The position numbers and the translations under genes were made by a program. A stretch of 24,998 bases of DNA from JBJKPP01 sp046706145 (lineage in GTDB: Bacteria; Bacteroidota; Ignavibacteria; Ignavibacteriales; Ignavibacteriaceae), in NCBI GenBank assembly GCA_046706145.1, contig JBJKPP010000244.1, forward strand, positions 1-24,998. Direction: 5' to 3'. Every line of letters starts with the position of its first letter. Position 1 is the stretch's first letter. Shown in pieces: positions 6,737 to 15,096 of the stretch. Under the pieces are notes generated by a model. It did not search any database. It was not told the DNA's origin and worked only from the letters and a program-made list of their open reading frames with translations.

Positions 6737-7989
6737 AAAATCCAAAATTATTCCTTAGTGTTTTATTCATAGTTATTTTGTTCAGCGCATTGTTGTTTGC
6801 TCAACAGGATTACCAAATTGTTCAAAACTTTCAGTCCGGATACCGCCAAATTGAGCACAAAATTCAAAACGCTGATTCTTTAACGCAGCTTGATTCATTA
6901 CAAGATCAGATTATAGTCTTTAAGACTAAATTTCTACCTCATAAAGATTTATTGGACAAAAGCTTATATCCCAATGATTTCAATTCATCTATAATCAAGC
7001 TTATAAACGCATTGCAGTTGAGGAAAGGTGATTTTACTCAAATATCTCAACTTGCTACAACAGTTTCTCAACTTAAGCTCCAAGTGGATACTTTGAATAA
7101 TAGAAACACTGTTCTCTTAAATCAACTTCAGGCGCTCCAACTGGAAGGTGAAAAGAACAGGAAAACCATTGCCATGTTAAAGAGAAATGTCTCATCTTTG
7201 ATGGTTTCCTTACATGAGCGTGACGGATTAGTCATGAGTATGCTTGACAGCCTAATTCCCGAAGGAATCAGACAAAAAGCTGAGTTAACAGAAAGACAAA
7301 AAGCTACAGTTTATACTAAGGCGGAGAAAGAAAACATTATATCTGATATTAAAAGAGCAATTGGTGATAATATTAAATTTCTAAACCTAACTAATCTTAA
7401 TCCAACTGATCTAAATAGTATTAAAGAACAGGAACATGAATTTGAAAAATTGTGGCTGAGTTTGGGACCTGAGATCACGAAAGTATATTCAGCGAAAGGA
7501 AAAAATGTAAAAAATCTTGAAGAAATTAATTCAACTTTCAGCTCGTGGCGGAAAGCGATAGTGCAAGAAACATGGAATTCAATTAATAAAACATTTGCTA
7601 ACTATTCAATAATTCTCAGTAAATTTTCTAATGGCAAGGAGTTCACACAAGCCGCCACGTCTTTTATTAATGAAGAGATCAGCACGGAAGGTTTAAAAGG
7701 TAAAAAAGAAGAAGAAAGCACATACAAACTATTTGCTGATAGTGCCTGGTTTGGGAAAGTGCAGCCGGTCTGGATACCATATCTTATAGATAATAATATG
7801 TTTTCGAAAAGTCAGCAAGATACTGTCGAAGCCAGGATAGCTCAATGGAAAGGCATTCTTTATCCTACGTGGATAACATGGGTATATATTATAATAGGCT
7901 TATTTTTGATTGCAATCGTTTTTATCATGGTAAGAAGACGTTTCTCGAAGAAGACAAATGATAAACTTAAATCTAACTCAACCACATAG
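6733..7989 (+). CDS. Periplasmic coiled-coil protein with C-terminal anchor
   Basis: A 418-aa protein, not recognised. It has a Sec signal peptide (1-23, ending ALLFA-Q), an extended helical part with coiled-coil heptads at about 100-165 (QLKLQVDTLNNRNTVLLNQLQ and following), a mixed helical domain to ~375, and one C-terminal membrane helix (~382-401) followed by a basic cytoplasmic tail (RRRFSKK...). This topology puts the long domain in the periplasm, held to the inner membrane at its C-terminus. It is translationally coupled to the lipoprotein upstream (4-base overlap, GGAGG before its ATG), which suggests an envelope-spanning pair. No enzymatic motif is visible. The coiled coil could reach toward the outer-membrane lipoprotein. 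This is an inference from topology. Confidence 0.8.
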   Translation: MKNPKLFLSVLFIVILFSALLFAQQDYQIVQNFQSGYRQIEHKIQNADSLTQLDSLQDQIIVFKTKFLPHKDLLDKSLYPNDFNSSIIKLINALQLRKGDFTQISQLATTVSQLKLQVDTLNNRNTVLLNQLQALQLEGEKNRKTIAMLKRNVSSLMVSLHERDGLVMSMLDSLIPEGIRQKAELTERQKATVYTKAEKENIISDIKRAIGDNIKFLNLTNLNPTDLNSIKEQEHEFEKLWLSLGPEITKVYSAKGKNVKNLEEINSTFSSWRKAIVQETWNSINKTFANYSIILSKFSNGKEFTQAATSFINEEISTEGLKGKKEEESTYKLFADSAWFGKVQPVWIPYLIDNNMFSKSQQDTVEARIAQWKGILYPTWITWVYIIIGLFLIAIVFIMVRRRFSKKTNDKLKSNSTT

Positions 7990-8106
7990 ACTTAAATAAA
8001 ATTATTTCTATTTATTGTCAGTAAAATGATTTCTATTAATAAATATTTTTATATAAATTTTTTATTCTAAACCTTGTAAAATTGAATTTGTGGATTTCTG
8101 CGGTAT

Positions 8107-8130
8107 GTCGGGATAAAATATTATCTCGAC
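8107..8130. promoter_or_regulatory. 24-bp symmetric inverted repeat in spacer
   Basis: Arms of 10 bases (8107-8116 and 8121-8130, GTCGGGATAA and TTATCTCGAC) with a 4-nt loop. All pairs are Watson-Crick except one G-T. It lies 117 nt after the coiled-coil gene and about 145 nt before the iron-sulfur protein gene. No T-run follows, so an operator or RNA stem-loop is as likely as a terminator. Apart from this, the 286-base spacer is AT-rich and featureless. Confidence 0.35.
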
Positions 8131-8275
8131 TATCGCTTTACAGTATGAGTATTTATTTCTAATCATTTAATAAATATTACCAACCGATATTATTATCCTT
8201 CCTAGAAATACAATTTTGAATTAAGAAAAGTAACTTTCATTTTCGCTTTCCGACTATTAAATTACATGCCTATAA

Positions 8276-9577
8276 ATGGAATCACAAGTCAACGATAATT
8301 TATTAAAATTCTTGCCAGATGATGATACTCTCTCGCAATGCATTCATTGTGGTATGTGCCTGGCTGTTTGCCCTACATATGAATTAACCCACCTTGAAAG
8401 ATCCTCTCCAAGAGGAAGAATAAAATTAATTAAAGCAGTCGTCAGACATGAATTACCCATTACGAATACTTTTAAATATGAAATGAATTTTTGCTTGGAC
8501 TGTCAGGCTTGCGAGACTGCGTGTCCGGCAGGAGTTAAGTATGGTTCCATGGTTGAGGCTTCGAGATCGCTGATTTCAGAAGCAGAAAGTTCTAGATTTC
8601 AAAATAGGATGAAAAGGTTCCTTCTAAATACTTTTATTGGGTCTAAGATAAGATTGAAAATTGCGGCAAGATTTTTTTATGTTTATGAAAATTTTGGAAT
8701 TCGCAAGTTTTTAAATTCTGTTGGGTTCTTTAAGATTATGCCGAACAGATTCAAATATCTTGAAGAAATAGCCCCAATAATTTCAAAAACTTTCAGCGAT
8801 ACAGTCTTGCCGGAAATTGTTGAACCAGAGGGTGAAGTCAAATACAAAACTGCCTTTCTAATTGGCTGTTTGATGAATGTAATTTTTTCTGAGGAAAATA
8901 TTGACACTGTGGAAGTTCTAAAAAGAACAGGCTCTAGAATTTTCATCCCCAAAGAACAAGTTTGCTGCGGCTCTTTGCACGCCCATTCTGGAGAGATTGA
9001 ATACGCTAAAAAACTCGCTAGGCACACTATAGATTCTTTCCCGAAAGGGGAGTATGACTTTCTCGTTTGTAATTCTGCAGGTTGTGCTGCCTTTATGAAG
9101 GAATATGTGCATGTTTTTAAGGATGACCCTTACTATGCAGAAAAAGCAAGAATTTTTTCTGCAAAAGTAAAAGAATTTTCAGAGTTTACTTTTCAAAACT
9201 TGCAGGATATCAAGTTCGAAAAGTTAAATGAAGAAATAACTTATCACGATCCATGTCATTTAGTTCATACACAAAAGATATCTAAGGAACCGCGAAAAAT
9301 TTTCCAATCAATACCTGAATTAAAGTTAGTGGAGATGGAAGAGTCAACCTGGTGCTGTGGGAGTGCAGGAATTTATAATATAATGCAGATGGATAGCTCG
9401 CTTAGTTTGCTTGAGAGAAAAATGAATCATATAAAGAATACAAATGCAAAGGTAGTCGTAACAGGAAATCCAGGCTGTATAGCCCAACTTAGATTTGGAG
9501 CTAAAAAATTCAAAGTTGATGTGGAAGTTGTCCATCCGGCAACCATTATTTTGGGTTCTTTGAACAAAAAAAATTAG
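8276..9577 (+). CDS. glcF: GlcF-like iron-sulfur oxidoreductase subunit
   Basis: A 433-aa cytoplasmic or membrane-associated iron-sulfur protein of the GlcF/HdrD group. Two ferredoxin-type [4Fe-4S] motifs stand at the N-terminus: C22-x2-C25-x2-C28-x3-C32-P and C73-x2-C76-x2-C79-x3-C83-P, with the SPRGR segment between them typical of glycolate oxidase subunit GlcF. Two CCG domains follow (GCLMN ... VCCGSLHAH, and DPCHL ... WCCGSAG), of the kind that bind a further cluster in heterodisulfide reductase. Length fits the family. In glycolate or lactate oxidases this subunit passes electrons from a flavin subunit to quinone. No GlcD or GlcE gene is adjacent, so the substrate is open. It has no clear Shine-Dalgarno sequence. 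It is 296 nt upstream of the act operon and probably transcribed separately. Family firm, substrate uncertain. Confidence 0.85.
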   Translation: MESQVNDNLLKFLPDDDTLSQCIHCGMCLAVCPTYELTHLERSSPRGRIKLIKAVVRHELPITNTFKYEMNFCLDCQACETACPAGVKYGSMVEASRSLISEAESSRFQNRMKRFLLNTFIGSKIRLKIAARFFYVYENFGIRKFLNSVGFFKIMPNRFKYLEEIAPIISKTFSDTVLPEIVEPEGEVKYKTAFLIGCLMNVIFSEENIDTVEVLKRTGSRIFIPKEQVCCGSLHAHSGEIEYAKKLARHTIDSFPKGEYDFLVCNSAGCAAFMKEYVHVFKDDPYYAEKARIFSAKVKEFSEFTFQNLQDIKFEKLNEEITYHDPCHLVHTQKISKEPRKIFQSIPELKLVEMEESTWCCGSAGIYNIMQMDSSLSLLERKMNHIKNTNAKVVVTGNPGCIAQLRFGAKKFKVDVEVVHPATIILGSLNKKN

Positions 9578-9612
9578 TACATGTGATCTATAAATCATGT
9601 AAAAATTTTTAC
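9578..9612 (+). terminator. Possible weak terminator after iron-sulfur gene
   Basis: Directly after the stop, TACATGTGAT (9578-9587) can pair with ATCATGTA (9594-9601) with a 2-nt bulge, followed by AAAATTTTTACTTT. The tail is a poor T-run, so this is a weak candidate. The rest of the 296-base spacer to 9873 is AT-rich, should hold the act operon promoter, and shows no consensus I can defend. Confidence 0.35.
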
Positions 9613-9873
9613 TTTCAACTTCTTTGTTTTATTTGTAATATTTTATAATTTTGGTTTTCCAAATTTTAACCTTGAAAGATTCTTAGAGCGAGTTGATACA
9701 TAATTGCTACATACCTTTCTTAAAAAAAATAAAGTTACTTTCTGCAAATCGAACCATAGATGAAAATCTATATCTATATACATATCAATATTTATATCCA
9801 AACAAGAAATCAAATTTTATACTCAGCGAATTAAAAGACATAAACAAAATAGAGGCATCGTTATAGGTAAAGA

Positions 9874-10443
9874 ATGACAAACTCCCGATTGGATTATATT
9901 TTACGTATTCGGCTTCCTATTACTATATTTGTCATAATAGCCGCCTTTGCGATTACATTTTACGCCGGTAAAAGCGAGCGTGATATGGTTGGCTACTCTC
10001 CTGTTCAACCTATACCATTTTCGCATAAATTACATGCTGGTGAAATGAAGATTGATTGTCAATATTGTCATACAGGTGTCGAAAAATCAAGAGTTGCTAT
10101 GGTGCCACCTCTATCTACTTGTATGAATTGCCATAAAATTGCTATGAAGGACAAGCCTGATATTAAAATGCTAACAAAATATTATAAAGAAGGTATTGCT
10201 TTTCCATGGAAACGTGTTCATAGGGTTCCGGATTTTGTTTACTTTAATCATTCTGTTCATGTTAACAAAGGAATTAAGTGCGAAAGTTGTCACGGTGATG
10301 TAAGACAGATGGAGAGAATAAAGGAAGTTCAATCATTTACAATGGCTTCCTGCTTAAGTTGTCATAGAAATGCACATAAAAGATTGCCGTACCTGAAAAA
10401 TATTAGCAATGGTCCACAGTATTGTTATACTTGTCATCGTTAA
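9874..10443 (+). CDS. actA: Alternative complex III subunit ActA, pentaheme cytochrome c
   Basis: A 189-aa periplasmic multiheme cytochrome anchored by one N-terminal helix (~13-31). It has five CxxCH heme sites starting at C62, C83, C136, C160 and C184, the last only one residue from the C-terminus. Paired His-rich segments (FSHKLH, FNHSVH) supply distal ligands, as in cytochrome c7/c3-like domains. Five hemes and one helix match ActA of the alternative complex III, a quinol:cytochrome c oxidoreductase unrelated to bc1. ActA takes electrons from ActB and passes them toward the cytochrome c domain of ActE. It is the first gene of the long operon, with a modest AGGT ribosome site, and the next gene starts 11 bp later. 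Confidence 0.95.
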   Translation: MTNSRLDYILRIRLPITIFVIIAAFAITFYAGKSERDMVGYSPVQPIPFSHKLHAGEMKIDCQYCHTGVEKSRVAMVPPLSTCMNCHKIAMKDKPDIKMLTKYYKEGIAFPWKRVHRVPDFVYFNHSVHVNKGIKCESCHGDVRQMERIKEVQSFTMASCLSCHRNAHKRLPYLKNISNGPQYCYTCHR

Positions 10444-10454
10444 TGAGGCATAAT

Positions 10455-10661
10455 ATGGACTTAAAAAAAGTTTTTGACACAAAAATAGAACGCAAGAAAT
10501 TTTTTACTACAGTTGGCGCCGGATTTATCGGATATTTTGTAATGAGGAGTTTACCGTTTAAGCTTCTGAATAAAAAGAAAAACAGTAAGAAAACAAAAAT
10601 TACATTGGAAGTTAACCCATTGGCGGTCCAGAGAAAAAAAGTAGGTGGCAAGAATGTCTGA
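10455..10661 (+). CDS. 68-aa basic single-helix protein in act operon
   Basis: A small protein between actA and actB, not recognised. The frame is open further upstream, but the ATG at 10455 is preceded by GAGG at 6 nt, which gives 68 aa. The sequence ERKKFFTTVGAGFIGYFVM looks like a Tat-type signal or anchor with Arg-Lys-Lys in place of the twin arginines. It is followed by a Lys-rich stretch (LLNKKKNSKKTK) and a short beta-like tail (ITLEVNPLAVQRKK). One membrane helix (~19-35) is likely. Its end overlaps the actB start by 8 bases, so translation is coupled. It may be an accessory or assembly factor, or the remnant of a larger anchored protein such as a Rieske-type N-terminus. Function unknown. 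Confidence 0.7.
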   Translation: MDLKKVFDTKIERKKFFTTVGAGFIGYFVMRSLPFKLLNKKKNSKKTKITLEVNPLAVQRKKVGGKNV

Positions 10662-13600
10662 GAAGGAAGATTTGACACCCGATAAAAAGAAACGCGATCC
10701 TAATTACTGGAGAAGCTTTTCGGATTTATATAATGATCCCGAATATATTGAAGCGACTCACCATGAGTTCAAAGAAGGTGTAACCGACGACTTTGAGCCT
10801 AACAAACTTTCAGGTTTGTCGCGCAGAAAATTCCTCGCACTTGTTGGAGCTTCTGCTGCTTTGGCAGCTGCAGGATGTTCGGATTATAGGGACCAGGGAC
10901 ATATCATTCCTTACGATAATAAGCCAGAAGAAATAACAGTAGGCGTTCCTAATTATTATGCTTCTACTTCTACAGGCTGTGAAGATGGTTGCGGAATCTT
11001 AATAAAAACCAGAGAAGGCAGACCAATTAAGATAGATGGGAACCCGGATAGTCCTTACAGCAAAGGCAAGACATGTGCTAAGTGCCAGGCCAGCCTTTTG
11101 GAACTTTATGACCCGGAGAGATTACAAGGACCGCTGAAAAGAGGCTCTGACGGGAAACTTTCTAAGATAAGTTGGAATTCAGTTGATCGCGAAGTTACTA
11201 GCGCATTGTCAGGAGTCGGAGATAAGGAAATTTCCATTGTCTCAAAAAGAATAATATCTCCAACTACAAAAAAACTATTAGAAGACTTTGTTGCTAAATA
11301 TCCAACTGCTAATGTTTATTTATATAGTTTATTAGATAAGGGGATTAAAAATTCGGCGTGGAAAAAATGTTACGGAACGGATACTTACCCATTAATAAAG
11401 TGGAATGAAGCAAAAGTAATTCTTGCTCTTGAGTCGGATTTCTTGGGATTAGGAAAAAATAAAGTCGAGAATGTTAGACTATATGCCGAAGGTAGAGACT
11501 CAGATAATTTAGATAAGTTTAACAGACTTTACGTTGCCGAAGGAAATATGTCTGTAACAGGTGCCAATGCCGACTACAGAATTAATCTGAGACCGGATGC
11601 CCAACTCGAATTTGTAAATGCTTTGATCCATGCAGCGTCGAATAATAATTCCCGTGATAAGAGCCTATCTGATTTTGGTGATAAATATTCGCTTGATAAA
11701 AACAAACTAAGAATTCTAACGAGCGATCTATTGAGCAATAAAGGGCAATCTATTGTTCACGCAGGAGAAATGCTGCCGGAGAATGTACAGATAGCTGTTA
11801 ATAAGCTAAATGCTGTTTTGGGCAACGAGAATTTATATAACACAGAGATGTCAAACGTGGAAATTTCTCCACTAAGTACAGATGATGAATTGCAAGATCT
11901 GGTTAATAAAATGAATAGCAGCAAAGTTGCTGCTGTAATTCATTTTGACTCAAATCCCGTCTATCATTTTGCAGATGATTTGGGTTACGAAGACGCTTTG
12001 AAAAAAGTTGAGAATGTAATTTCATTGACTGAAAGTGAAAACGAATCATCTGAGTTGGCCAAATATGTTTTGCCCATTAACCATGATTTTGAATCGTGGG
12101 GAGATTTCAAAACAAGAACAGGTTTTTATGCAATGCAGCAGCCTGTTATAAACCCAATTTATGATACGAGGCAGAAAGAAGCCGTCTTGCTTCAATGGAT
12201 TAATAATGATAAAAAATACGACCTGGCTATTTATCACGATTATTTGATGAATAATTGGGAAAAAGGAATCTATCCTACACTCAATGCTGAATTAGATTTC
12301 AAGAGATTCTGGCTTGGTGCACTTCATGATGGTGTAGTTCACTCTCAAGATAAACCAGATAAGTTTGGGAAATTTAATTCGGATGCTTACAACCCAAATG
12401 AATCACAGAAAGTTGATGCGAATTCGTACTGTATTCTTTTAAAAGAAAGTTATGCAACAGGTGATGGGAAATTTGCAGATAATGCCTGGATGCAGGAATT
12501 GCCTCATCCTATTTCAAAAGTTGCGTGGGACAATTATGCGGCAGTTTCCGTGGAGACTGCAAAAGAACTTGGTATCCAAACTAACGACTTTATAAATATT
12601 TCAGTGGATGGGAGGAAACTTTCTATTCCTGCATTTATACAACCTGGTGCAGCGAACAAAACTGTAACAATCGAACTTGGATATGGCCGCACAAAAATTG
12701 GAACAGTGGGAGAAAACACTGGGTTTGATGCAAGCGTCCTAATGTCTAAAAAGGGAGGGCTTTCACCGTGGATATATTCCGGAGCCTCCGTAGAAAAGGG
12801 AAATGGCACATATCTTCTGGTTACTGCTCAGGAGCACCATGCTTTTGATATAGGTTTTACAAGGGATCCGTTGAAAAACCGCGGGATAATTATAGAAGGT
12901 ACTGTTGACCAGTATAAAAAGGACCCCAAGTTTGTCCGGAAACAGCAGAAAGAAGAGAGGTCGTTTTACCCAACAAAAGAATTTCCTGGTGTAAAGTGGG
13001 CGATGTCCATTGACCTGAATAAATGTATCGGATGCGGCGAATGTGTAATAGCATGCAACGCTGAAAACAATATACCTATTGTTGGTAAAGAGCAAGTGCA
13101 TAAAGGCAGAAGAATGCACTGGATGAGAATAGATACATACTATTCAGGTACTCCGGAAGAACCAAACGTAAGTATCCAGCCAATGCTTTGTCAACAATGC
13201 GATATGGCTCCTTGTGAAAGTGTTTGCCCGGTGCTAGCTACTACGCATAGCCCGGACGGATTAAACCAGATGATATATAATCGTTGTGTTGGAACCAGGT
13301 ATTGTTCTAACAACTGTCCTTATAAGGTAAGAAGATTTAATTTCTTCAATTTCCGTGATCATTACGACAACCACTATCAGCAGGCTCAAATTTTTGATCT
13401 TATTTATAACCCGGAAGTTACCGTAAGGTCGCGCGGCGTTATGGAAAAATGTACTTTCTGTATTCAAAGAATAATGAATGCAAAATCTAAAGCTATAAAA
13501 GAGAATAGGGAAGTAAGAGGAAGCGATGTTACCACTGCCTGCGAAGATGCATGTAATTCCAGAGCAATTCACTTTGGTGATATGAACCATGATAATGTCC

Positions 13601-13716
13601 CGTTTGTGAAATATAGAGATCATCCTTTAGGATATTATGTGCTGGAAGAGTTAAGCACTCGTCCTAATATAACTTATCTTGCTAAACTTAGGAACACCCA
13701 CGAGGAGGAAGCTTAG
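10654..13716 (+). CDS. actB: Alternative complex III subunit ActB (Mo-type domain plus Fe-S domain)
   Basis: A 1020-aa periplasmic iron-sulfur subunit. I start it at ATG 10654 (GGTGG just upstream). A GTG 9 nt earlier is also in frame. After ~50 residues with the family's typical YWRS...EF segment comes a Tat motif S-R57-R58-K-F-L and lipobox AAG-C75, so it is probably exported folded and lipidated. Residues ~95-760 resemble a molybdopterin oxidoreductase. In characterised ActB this part holds no cofactor. Residues ~780-1015 are an NrfC-like ferredoxin domain with four cluster sites: C791/794/797/801, C846/849/854/858, a third site C878-x5-C884-x3-C888 with Thr881 replacing a cysteine (the [3Fe-4S] site), and CTFC...CEDAC. 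The N-terminal domain unexpectedly keeps C109, C113, C141 and C144. It abuts actC. Confidence 0.95.
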   Translation: MSEKEDLTPDKKKRDPNYWRSFSDLYNDPEYIEATHHEFKEGVTDDFEPNKLSGLSRRKFLALVGASAALAAAGCSDYRDQGHIIPYDNKPEEITVGVPNYYASTSTGCEDGCGILIKTREGRPIKIDGNPDSPYSKGKTCAKCQASLLELYDPERLQGPLKRGSDGKLSKISWNSVDREVTSALSGVGDKEISIVSKRIISPTTKKLLEDFVAKYPTANVYLYSLLDKGIKNSAWKKCYGTDTYPLIKWNEAKVILALESDFLGLGKNKVENVRLYAEGRDSDNLDKFNRLYVAEGNMSVTGANADYRINLRPDAQLEFVNALIHAASNNNSRDKSLSDFGDKYSLDKNKLRILTSDLLSNKGQSIVHAGEMLPENVQIAVNKLNAVLGNENLYNTEMSNVEISPLSTDDELQDLVNKMNSSKVAAVIHFDSNPVYHFADDLGYEDALKKVENVISLTESENESSELAKYVLPINHDFESWGDFKTRTGFYAMQQPVINPIYDTRQKEAVLLQWINNDKKYDLAIYHDYLMNNWEKGIYPTLNAELDFKRFWLGALHDGVVHSQDKPDKFGKFNSDAYNPNESQKVDANSYCILLKESYATGDGKFADNAWMQELPHPISKVAWDNYAAVSVETAKELGIQTNDFINISVDGRKLSIPAFIQPGAANKTVTIELGYGRTKIGTVGENTGFDASVLMSKKGGLSPWIYSGASVEKGNGTYLLVTAQEHHAFDIGFTRDPLKNRGIIIEGTVDQYKKDPKFVRKQQKEERSFYPTKEFPGVKWAMSIDLNKCIGCGECVIACNAENNIPIVGKEQVHKGRRMHWMRIDTYYSGTPEEPNVSIQPMLCQQCDMAPCESVCPVLATTHSPDGLNQMIYNRCVGTRYCSNNCPYKVRRFNFFNFRDHYDNHYQQAQIFDLIYNPEVTVRSRGVMEKCTFCIQRIMNAKSKAIKENREVRGSDVTTACEDACNSRAIHFGDMNHDNVPFVKYRDHPLGYYVLEELSTRPNITYLAKLRNTHEEEA
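13702..13708 (+). promoter_or_regulatory. Ribosome binding site fixing the GTG start of actC
   Basis: GAGGAGG inside the last codons of actB, 8 nt before the GTG at 13717. It makes this GTG, directly abutting the actB stop, the likely start. Confidence 0.8.
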
Positions 13717-15096
13717 GTGGAAGTAGATTATTCCAAAGATCTAGTCATAGTTGAAGGCAGATTATCTCTAGCCGAGATTGAGGAACTTGTTGCAAAACCG
13801 ATTGATCGCAAGCCTAATAAAAAATATTATATTGGTTTGGCAATAACTATTTCTGCGTTACTGTTTGGGGTGTACTGTTTGGCGGTTAGCTTTTACTATG
13901 GCGTCGGTATGTGGGGAAACAACATACCTGTGGCGTGGGGATTCCCTATTGTTAATTTCGTGTTCTGGATTGGAATTGGACATGCGGGAACTCTTATTTC
14001 TGCAATTCTATTTTTGCTTAGGCAGAAGTGGAGAACAGGCATAGCCAGGTTTGCTGAAGCAATGACAATTTTTGCAGTTATCTGCGCGGGAATGTTCCCA
14101 TTGATACACTTAGGGCGCCCATGGCTTGCAGGCTATTTAATTCCTTATCCTAACCAGCATAATTTATGGATTGATTTTCTATCTCCTTTAATCTGGGATC
14201 TTTTTGCGGTCTCAACTTACTTTACGGTATCTCTGTTATTCTGGTACACTGGCCTTATTCCTGATTTTGCAGCTTTAAGGGATAGAACAACTGATAAATT
14301 TAAGAAACTCATTTATAAGACTTTAAGCTTGGGCTGGAGAAATTCGAATCGTCAATGGCAGCATTACGAAAAAGCATATATGATTCTGGCCGGTTTAGCA
14401 ACTCCATTAGTTTTGTCAGTACATAGTGTAGTTAGTTTTGATTTTGCTGTTGCTATTGTCCCTGGCTGGCACTCAACTATTTTCCCACCTTATTTTGTCG
14501 CTGGAGCTATTTTCTCCGGTTTTGCAATGGTTATGACTGTACTTGTGATAGTTAGAAAAGTTTTCGACATGGAAAATATCATTACGATGAATACTTTGGA
14601 TAATATGAATAAGGTTATACTCCTAACCGGTTCCATGGTTGGATATTCATATATTATGGAATTTTTCATTGGATGGTACAGCCAGAATCCATTTGAACAA
14701 TTTGTGATTATAAACAGGGCTTTTGGTCCTTACGCTATTGTTTATTGGATAATGATAAGTTGTAATGTTTTGTTCCCACAGTTGTTCTGGTTTAGAAGAT
14801 TGCGAAGATCAATTCCTGTTATGTTTATAATTTCAATACTTGTTAATGTTGGAATGTGGCTGGAAAGATATGTAATTATTGTTACTTCCTTGCACAGAGA
14901 TTATTTGCCTTCTAGCTGGGGAATATTTATTCCTTCGCTTTACGACATTGGTATTTTGACTGGTAGTTTCGGATTGTTCTTCACTCTAATTCTACTGTTT
15001 GCTAAAAACATGCCTGTGATTTCTATAGCGGAGGCAAAAGCAGAATCGCCTGGTGCGCAGCCGTCCCATCATTTAGCTTTGGAGGAAAATAATTGA
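13717..15096 (+). CDS. actC: Alternative complex III subunit ActC (NrfD-like, quinol site)
   Basis: A 459-aa integral membrane protein of the NrfD/PsrC family with about ten helices. The stretch IGHAGTLISAILFLLRQKWR, then MFPLIHLGRPW, is typical of ActC. His131 (LIHLGRPW) and Asp161 (IWDLF) are 30 residues apart, the same spacing as the pair proposed for quinol binding in characterised ActC proteins, as I recall them. It would take menaquinol electrons in the membrane and feed the [3Fe-4S] cluster of ActB. Start is a GTG immediately after the actB stop, supported by GAGGAGG. Its stop TGA shares one base with the next ATG. Full length, no defect visible. Confidence 0.95.
   Translation: MEVDYSKDLVIVEGRLSLAEIEELVAKPIDRKPNKKYYIGLAITISALLFGVYCLAVSFYYGVGMWGNNIPVAWGFPIVNFVFWIGIGHAGTLISAILFLLRQKWRTGIARFAEAMTIFAVICAGMFPLIHLGRPWLAGYLIPYPNQHNLWIDFLSPLIWDLFAVSTYFTVSLLFWYTGLIPDFAALRDRTTDKFKKLIYKTLSLGWRNSNRQWQHYEKAYMILAGLATPLVLSVHSVVSFDFAVAIVPGWHSTIFPPYFVAGAIFSGFAMVMTVLVIVRKVFDMENIITMNTLDNMNKVILLTGSMVGYSYIMEFFIGWYSQNPFEQFVIINRAFGPYAIVYWIMISCNVLFPQLFWFRRLRRSIPVMFIISILVNVGMWLERYVIIVTSLHRDYLPSSWGIFIPSLYDIGILTGSFGLFFTLILLFAKNMPVISIAEAKAESPGAQPSHHLALEENN

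Noticed and set aside
10422..10454. Upstream extension of the 68-aa act-operon frame
   Set aside because: It would overlap the last heme motif of actA. GAGG correctly spaced before the ATG at 10455 gives a better start.
10645..10653. GTG start for actB nine bases upstream
   Set aside because: The ATG at 10654 has GGTGG immediately upstream and is the commoner codon.
15093..15095. TTG start of the ActD-ActE gene
   Set aside because: The ATG at 15096, overlapping the actC stop and with GGAGG 10 nt upstream, is the more likely start.
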